A stretch of DNA of 56,110 nt from Chloroflexota bacterium (GTDB lineage Bacteria; Chloroflexota; Ktedonobacteria; Ktedonobacterales; Ktedonobacteraceae): positions 1 through 56,110 of the forward strand of contig VBHI01000304.1 of the NCBI GenBank assembly GCA_005881495.1. The letters run 5' to 3'. Shown here piece by piece: positions 51,940-56,110 of this stretch. The notes under the pieces were generated by a model. The model ran no database searches, was not told the DNA's origin, and saw only the letters and a program-made list of their open reading frames with translations. Position numbers and translations under genes: made by a program. How positions within the stretch are numbered: the first letter of the stretch is position 1; each line of letters starts with the position of its first letter.

Positions 51940-52326
51940 ATGAAGAAGGAATTTTACAAGATGTTACTCATTAAAACGATACCACCCTACTGGTCTACCT
52001 TCCTGGCAACATTCCACAATCGCGTCGGCAACCCTGACACTGAGGAAGAGTTTTTGAAGTCGCGTTCTCCACTCTTCAAGGTTGACCAGATCAAGATTCC
52101 CATGCTTATCGCGCAAGGAGCCAATGATCCTCGTGTGAAACAGGCCGAGTCTGAACAAATCGTTGCAGCGATGAAAAGCAAAGGCATTGATTACGAGTAT
52201 ATGCTCTTCCCAGACGAGGGACATGGCTTCGCCAAGCCAGAGAACAGGCTCAAATTCTATGCAGCGGCAGAAAAATTCCTTGCGAAGCACCTGGAAGGCC
52301 GCTTTGAGAATGAGAATCACGAATAG
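51940..52326 (+). pseudogene. Fragment B of a broken S9 peptidase gene (C-terminal part)
   Basis: From about 51967 the frame reads LIKTIPPYWSTFLATFHNRV and continues to the end of the catalytic domain, with GANDPRV and DEGHGFAKPENR intact. It is nearly identical to the C-terminal 115 residues of the intact minus-strand gene. It takes up where fragment A (49552-49779) stops. The serine nucleophile is absent from this piece, so it cannot be an active peptidase. The first eight codons are unrelated sequence. Confidence 0.88.
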
Positions 52327-52357
52327 ACGATCAGGCCATGTAGAGGAGACCAGGCAC

Positions 52358-53302
52358 ATGAGCTATGACAAGATGTTGGTATTTGCAGGCAGCGGCAGCC
52401 GGAGACTCACTGCACGCATTTGCGACTACCTGCACATTCCTCAAGGGGAGAACGAAACCCTCCATTTCTCTGATGGAAACACCTTTGTGCGTATCCTGGA
52501 GAATGTTCGCGGCCGCCGGGTCTATTTGGTCCAATCCACGGCTTTCCCTGTGAACGACAATTTTATGGAATTACTATTCTGGATCGACGCCTTTAAGCGT
52601 GCGGGCACGGAAACCGTGACGGTGGTCATTCCGTATTTCAGCTATGCCAAGGGAGATAAGAAGGACGAGCCGCGCGTCTCTATCCGCGCTCGCGTGTGCG
52701 CTGATGCCATCGAGGTCGCGGGAGCAGATCGTGTCGTGACAATGGATTTGCACGCTCCACAGATTCAGGGCTTTTTCCATCTTCCAGTGGATAACCTGTA
52801 TGCTCTTCCAACTATCGTTGATTGCATACAGGCGAAAAAGCTGGAAAACATCATCGTCGTCTCGCCCGATGTTGGTTTTGCCAAACAAGCGCGAAGATAT
52901 GCTTCACGCCTCGGCGTCTCCCTGGCCCTCGCCGACAAAGAACGCACAGCTCATGACGAAAAATCAACTATTCTACAAATCATTGGTGACGTGGAAGGCA
53001 AAACCGCTTTGGTAGTCGATGATTTTACTATTTCAGGCGGAACACTGGCCAATGTATCGGTGAAACTGATGGAACATGGTGCTAAAGCGGTCTACGCCGT
53101 GGTAACACACGGTGTCCTCACCAAAGGCTCCGTCGAGCGCATCGACGATAGTCCCATCAAACAACTACTGATCACAGACACGGTCGAAAATCACCCCATC
53201 CAGTTCTCAAATAAAATTGAGGTGGTCTCTGTAGCCCCCCTCTTCGCAGAAGCCATCAAAAGAATCCACCACAGAGAAAGCATCAGCGAAATGTTCTCCT
53301 AA
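52358..53302 (+). CDS. prs: Ribose-phosphate pyrophosphokinase
   Basis: Prs makes PRPP from ribose 5-phosphate and ATP, linking the pentose phosphate pathway to nucleotide synthesis. ATG 52358 has AGAGGAGA 8 bases upstream and gives a normal 315 residues; the frame upstream to 52187 overlaps fragment B and is not used. Motifs are FSDGNTFVRILENVRGRRVY, GADRVVTMDLHAPQIQGFF and VVSPDVGFAKQARRYASRLG. The PRPP-binding loop appears as VVDDFTISGGT, where most bacteria have VDDMIDTGGT, so the enzyme belongs to a divergent branch. Confidence 0.93.
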   Translation: MSYDKMLVFAGSGSRRLTARICDYLHIPQGENETLHFSDGNTFVRILENVRGRRVYLVQSTAFPVNDNFMELLFWIDAFKRAGTETVTVVIPYFSYAKGDKKDEPRVSIRARVCADAIEVAGADRVVTMDLHAPQIQGFFHLPVDNLYALPTIVDCIQAKKLENIIVVSPDVGFAKQARRYASRLGVSLALADKERTAHDEKSTILQIIGDVEGKTALVVDDFTISGGTLANVSVKLMEHGAKAVYAVVTHGVLTKGSVERIDDSPIKQLLITDTVENHPIQFSNKIEVVSVAPLFAEAIKRIHHRESISEMFS

Positions 53303-53907
53303 AATGTAGCATCGTGTTACTTTTTTGCCACCAAACCGGTCGGAGAGCCGGAAATGAGGCAAAGGGTTCGGAGTCATGGTGCAAAATCTACCATTGACAT
53401 CTCGTGTTTTTCTCCAACTGCTCTTTGGATACCGTCCTCTCATGTGGGCTGTCCATCAACCAGCACAATGTATTCCCTCTCCCCTTCTTCCTTTGCTTGC
53501 GATCCTCTTTCCGCAAGAGCCAGCCTGGATCGCTGGCTCTAACAGTTATTGAGAACATCGCTCACGACACATTCCTTGCCTTCTCAGGCAGTACGTTTGT
53601 CGTGAGACGGAGTGCTTTTTGGCACTTGAGTGCATCTGATATTCTCAAAGGAACCGAGTGCGAGCACCAGTAATCAACAAAGTGGCGAAGATGGCACAAA
53701 CCGACTCGTATGATGAGTTATACCTACCGTTAGGATTCCATTGCGAGGCATGTTGTTAGCATATCTGGAAGACATAGACATGCTAACAGCATTGTTTTTG
53801 CCTTTACATCTTTGCTCTGAGCAGATACTCTTGAAAAGACAGGCATACGCTCACATCCATAGGACAGTCTTTTCAGCACCTGTCCTTTCGCCAACGGAGG
53901 GAAAGCT
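53303..53907 (+). other. 605-base gene-poor stretch with two hairpins
   Basis: No reading frame here has both a start site and a protein-like composition. AGAGCCAGC / GCTGGCTCT (53516-53524 with 53532-53540) forms a 9-bp hairpin. TGTTGTTAGCAT / ATGCTAACAGCA (53751-53762 with 53780-53791, one mismatch) is followed by TTGTTTTT and may be a terminator. The stretch may hold decayed sequence. Confidence 0.5.
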
Positions 53908-54396
53908 ATGGAAGGTTGGCTTCTGGCTGGCAGCCATCCTCAAGACTATGAGCGAGGAATAGATACAACTACTGGAACGCTCGTGCAAATGTTCAAGGCT
54001 GCTGCTTACCGCAACAAACGTATGCGCTTTGCTGCTGCGGTCAAGTCGAAGGGAGTTGAAATATGGGCAGGAGGGGCAGGGCTGTGGATGCGTATTGATG
54101 GTCCGGAGGATGGAAAAGCCCTCGGTTTCGATAATATGATGAACAGGCGAATACAAGGGACAACCGACTGGCAAAGATATGAGGTTGTCCTGGATGTCCC
54201 TCAGGAAAGTGTCTATGTGGCCTTTGGGATTATGCTCTGTGGACGAGGACAGGCCTGGCTGAGTGATGTGCGCTTCGAGGAAGTCGGCACCGATGTCCTC
54301 GTCACCTCTCCTCGCGGTGAGTATCCTACCGATGTACGTGTCACCTCTTTTCGCGATGTGCCTGATCAACCAGGAAATCTGGATTTTGTGCAATAA
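53908..54396 (+). CDS. Carbohydrate-binding-like / AraC-effector-like domain protein
   Basis: A 162-residue protein. The segment GLWMRIDGPEDGKALGFDNM, then NRRIQGTTDWQRYEVVLDVP and AFGIMLCGRGQAWLSDVRFE, matches a jelly-roll-like domain that I recall from Bacillus-type hypothetical proteins and C-termini of AraC or MerR regulators. The N-terminus begins WLLAGSHPQDYERGIDT as in that family, but about 15-20 residues seem to be missing before TLVQMFKAAAYRNKRMRF. ATG 53908 has GGAGGGAAA 7 bases upstream. The role is unknown; small-molecule or sugar binding is a guess. Confidence 0.75.
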   Translation: MEGWLLAGSHPQDYERGIDTTTGTLVQMFKAAAYRNKRMRFAAAVKSKGVEIWAGGAGLWMRIDGPEDGKALGFDNMMNRRIQGTTDWQRYEVVLDVPQESVYVAFGIMLCGRGQAWLSDVRFEEVGTDVLVTSPRGEYPTDVRVTSFRDVPDQPGNLDFVQ

Positions 54397-54587
54397 AGAT
54401 GACGCGGAAAATATGGTTGTCTCTGCAAGAGACCTGACCACTCATGAGCTACCTGTCGTCCCCTGGTTCGTCCTGCCCTGACTGTTCAGCCTCCATCGCA
54501 TTCCGGATATGGTATCCTGTATTGACACACCAGCTAGAATCACCCTCAGGAACACTCGCTCGTGAGGTCAGAGAAGAGGAGCAACCG

Positions 54588-54809
54588 ATGCCAGCCGATC
54601 CTTCTGGTAAGCAAGAGCCTGAAGAGGAGAGATTTCCGTTCTCCCTTGGTCAGGGCGTACGTATTATTGAAGGGCCTTTCACCGAATATGTGGGTACCAT
54701 CAGCAGGATTGAGAGACACCAGAGGAAAGTGACCGTCCTGATCACCTTTTTCGGCAGAGTCACCCCAATGGTCTTTGACTTCCTCCAGGTTGAGAAATTC
54801 GATCACTAG
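54588..54809 (+). CDS. Stand-alone KOW domain protein (NusG C-terminal-domain-like)
   Basis: A 73-residue protein. After a 20-residue acidic leader (PADPSGKQEPEEER) it is a single KOW domain: LGQGVRIIEGPFTEYVGTIS, then RKVTVLITFFGRVTPMVFDF and LQVEKF. This is very close to the C-terminal domain of NusG (VRVIDGPFADFEG... and the F-G-R-x-T-P-V-E-x-D-F-x-Q-V-E end). The NGN polymerase-binding domain of NusG is absent. ATG 54588 has GAGGAG 7 bases upstream; the open frame back to 54444 has no protein-like character. It may bind S10 or Rho as NusG does. Confidence 0.85.
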   Translation: MPADPSGKQEPEEERFPFSLGQGVRIIEGPFTEYVGTISRIERHQRKVTVLITFFGRVTPMVFDFLQVEKFDH

Positions 54810-54834
54810 TAAAAGGACAAAGAATGAGAAGAAC

Positions 54835-55521
54835 TCATTTATTTGTAGGTGTGCGCTCCCCGTCTCCCTGTCCCAGTCCCGCTGTCCACGCAGCATGCAT
54901 CGCCTCAGTCCGATCGGCAACCTGGAGCTTCGAGAGGATGTTGGAGACGTGGTTGCGCACCGTCTTCGGGCTCAAGACGAGGTGGGCGGCGATGTCGGCA
55001 TTGGATTTGCGCTGGGCAATCAAGGTGAGGATCTCGTATTCGCGGTCCGTTAGCTCCGGGAAGAACTGTGCGGGGCCACTCTTCGCGGTTGGTCGAGTGC
55101 TGCCGAAGTAGTGCATCAGGCGCTCGGCGATGGTCGGACCAAAGATGGCCTCACCGCTCGCCACAGCACGGATGGCGCGCAGAGTCTCCTCCTGCACGGC
55201 GCCCTTGAGGAGGTAGCCGCGCGCTCCAGCGCGAATGGCGGCGAAGACGGACTCGTCATCCTCAAACATCGTGAGGATCAGAATGCGGATGTGCGGGCTT
55301 GTTTGCAGGATGCGACGCGTGGCCTCAATGCCATTGATGCTTGGCATCTTAATATCCATCAGGATGATATCCGGCTGCAGTGATGTCGCCTGGGCTATGA
55401 CCTCGTTGCCTGTCGTCGCCTCGCCAATCACCTGCATGTCTGGGACGGACTCCAGCAAGACGCGCAAGCCATCGCGGAAGAGCGGGTGATCATCGGCGAT
55501 CAGAACGCGAATCGGCTCCAT
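54835..55521 (-). CDS. NarL/FixJ-type response regulator
   Basis: A 228-residue two-component regulator. The receiver domain has IRVLIADDHPLFRDGLRVLL (acidic Asp pair), the phosphoacceptor in DIILMDIKMPSINGIEATRR (about residue 54) and the Lys in GYLLKGAVQEETLRAI. The LuxR-type helix-turn-helix is ELTDREYEILTLIAQRKSNA, then VLSPKTVRNHVSNILSKLQV. It follows the histidine kinase gene by 12 bases on the same strand, so the kinase is its partner. The ATG at 55521 has AGGAGGAGC 4-7 bases upstream. Confidence 0.95.
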   Translation of the reverse strand: MEPIRVLIADDHPLFRDGLRVLLESVPDMQVIGEATTGNEVIAQATSLQPDIILMDIKMPSINGIEATRRILQTSPHIRILILTMFEDDESVFAAIRAGARGYLLKGAVQEETLRAIRAVASGEAIFGPTIAERLMHYFGSTRPTAKSGPAQFFPELTDREYEILTLIAQRKSNADIAAHLVLSPKTVRNHVSNILSKLQVADRTEAMHAAWTAGLGQGDGERTPTNK

Positions 55522-55533
55522 AGCTCCTCCTGT

Positions 55534-56110
55534 TTATATCTCGAACTTCGCCACGCTCGCGTCATCCACAGGAGCGCTCGCATGATCCTGCTGTGCTGCG
55601 TCTTGAGCGGAAGGAATGGCCGCATTCCTGGTTGCTCCAAGTGGTAACGTGACCCGAACTGCGGTGCCGCCAGAAGAGCCTCGTGTGATGGTGCAGCTTC
55701 CCCCTAGCTCGCTCGCACGTTCGTGCATGGCGTGCAGCCCGACTCCGATGTGATGCCCGGCGGGAATGCCTCTCCCATCGTCAGTAATCTCGAGATACAA
55801 CGTCTCAGCGTCGATGGAAAGATGGAGCAAGCCATGCCGTGCCTCGGCGTGGTGCGCGACATTGGTCAGGGCTTCCTGTGCGATACGATAGGCGGCCACC
55901 TCCACAGCGGCGGGCAATGGGGGAAGATTCTGCGGAGTGTCAAAGATAACCTCGAGTCCCTGGTGTTGATAGTGCGCCACATGCTCGCGCAAGGCGGAGA
56001 GCAAGCCGAGTTCATCCAGGGCCGGAGGGCGGAGATTATACACCAGGCGACGGATGTCGGTAATCGCCTCCTGAGCCTGCTGCCTCACTCCCTTCAGCAG
56101 TCGGTCTGCT
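55534..56110 (-). CDS. Sensor histidine kinase, NarX/DesK type (5' end outside window)
   Basis: The C-terminal part of a HisKA_3/HATPase kinase. The frame is open to the window edge (it reads ADRLLKGVRQQAQEAITDIR), so the true start and sensor domain lie beyond. EAITDIRRLVYNLRPPALDE is the end of the HisKA_3 dimerisation domain; the phosphorylated His lies just upstream, outside the window. ATP-binding motifs are the N-box (EALTNVAHHAEA), DDGRGIP and GVGLHAMHERASELGG. The last 40 residues are a polar tail after VRVTLPLG. It is the partner of the adjacent response regulator. Confidence 0.95.
   Translation of the reverse strand, partial: ADRLLKGVRQQAQEAITDIRRLVYNLRPPALDELGLLSALREHVAHYQHQGLEVIFDTPQNLPPLPAAVEVAAYRIAQEALTNVAHHAEARHGLLHLSIDAETLYLEITDDGRGIPAGHHIGVGLHAMHERASELGGSCTITRGSSGGTAVRVTLPLGATRNAAIPSAQDAAQQDHASAPVDDASVAKFEI

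Noticed and set aside
52187..52357. 57-residue N-terminal extension of prs
   Set aside because: It overlaps peptidase fragment B in another frame and lacks similarity to prs N-termini; ATG 52358 has a good ribosome-binding site.
53404..53673. Plus-strand open frame of 89 codons in the gene-poor stretch
   Set aside because: No ribosome-binding site; composition is not protein-like and it spans two hairpin-forming sequences.

Overview
The window looks like chromosomal core sequence of a Gram-positive-like, non-Firmicute bacterium of about mid-50s percent G+C. The combination fits Chloroflexota, most likely a Ktedonobacteria-type genome: an OpcA-dependent oxidative pentose phosphate operon, an FhaA/FhaB/FtsW cluster, DUF2630, a eukaryote-like Ser/Thr kinase, the non-mevalonate isoprenoid genes ispD/ispF, an EtfAB-linked membrane Fe-S oxidoreductase, and many large intergenic palindromes. 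This is inferred from gene content only; no rRNA or tRNA gene was seen. No CRISPR array, prophage or transposase gene was found.

Layout. 1-5.2 kb: the end of a MacB-type ABC exporter, a rhodanese remnant, a CDGSH iron-sulfur protein and small conserved proteins (62-aa CxxC protein, DUF2630, DUF202, a PH-like membrane protein). 5.2-9.5 kb: etfB-etfA plus a membrane Fe-S oxidoreductase, which together should carry electrons from flavin dehydrogenases to the quinone pool. 9.5-10 kb: a secreted AOC/dirigent-barrel-like protein. 10.4-17.6 kb: the translation/RNA cluster nusA-ylxR-infB-rbfA-nrnA-truB, with a separate promoter and a long structured leader ending in a terminator in front of infB. 17.7-23.4 kb: ribF, then a signalling/division cluster of fhaA, fhaB, an ftsW/rodA-type gene and two proteins with long disordered acidic/Pro/Thr-rich regions, the second apparently frameshifted. 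23.4-25.6 kb: an AT-richer RNase J gene that looks foreign, and a small LapA-like membrane protein. 25.7-29.5 kb: an orphan DNA methyltransferase directly coupled to mutS. 29.5-31.6 kb: a Ser/Thr kinase and a short-chain dehydrogenase.

31.8-37.7 kb: a pentose phosphate gene set (transaldolase, zwf, opcA, pgl, rpe) broken by a 60-bp tandem repeat that ends in a long hairpin. 37.8-39.9 kb: a DmpA/P1 peptidase, a small membrane protein and a CoA-pyrophosphatase-type Nudix hydrolase. 40-46.4 kb: an S1-domain protein, clpC with two good promoters, and radA preceded by a perfect 56-bp palindrome. 46.5-49.4 kb: a PIN-TRAM membrane protein with ispD and ispF, then a convergent pterin dehydratase. 49.5-52.3 kb: an intact S9 peptidase gene lying inverted inside the two halves of a second, broken copy. 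52.4-56.1 kb: ribose-phosphate pyrophosphokinase, a small AraC-effector-like protein, a stand-alone NusG-type KOW domain protein and a NarL-type two-component pair whose kinase runs off the window.

The most interesting points are the infB leader with mutually exclusive pairings, the nested S9 peptidase copies, the methyltransferase-mutS pair, the FHA/FtsW/Thr-rich protein cluster, the orphan KOW protein, and the families of long palindromes, one of which supplies the stop codon of infB and recurs exactly in the zwf leader. Start codons were chosen by ribosome-binding-site spacing and family alignment from memory; no database search was possible.
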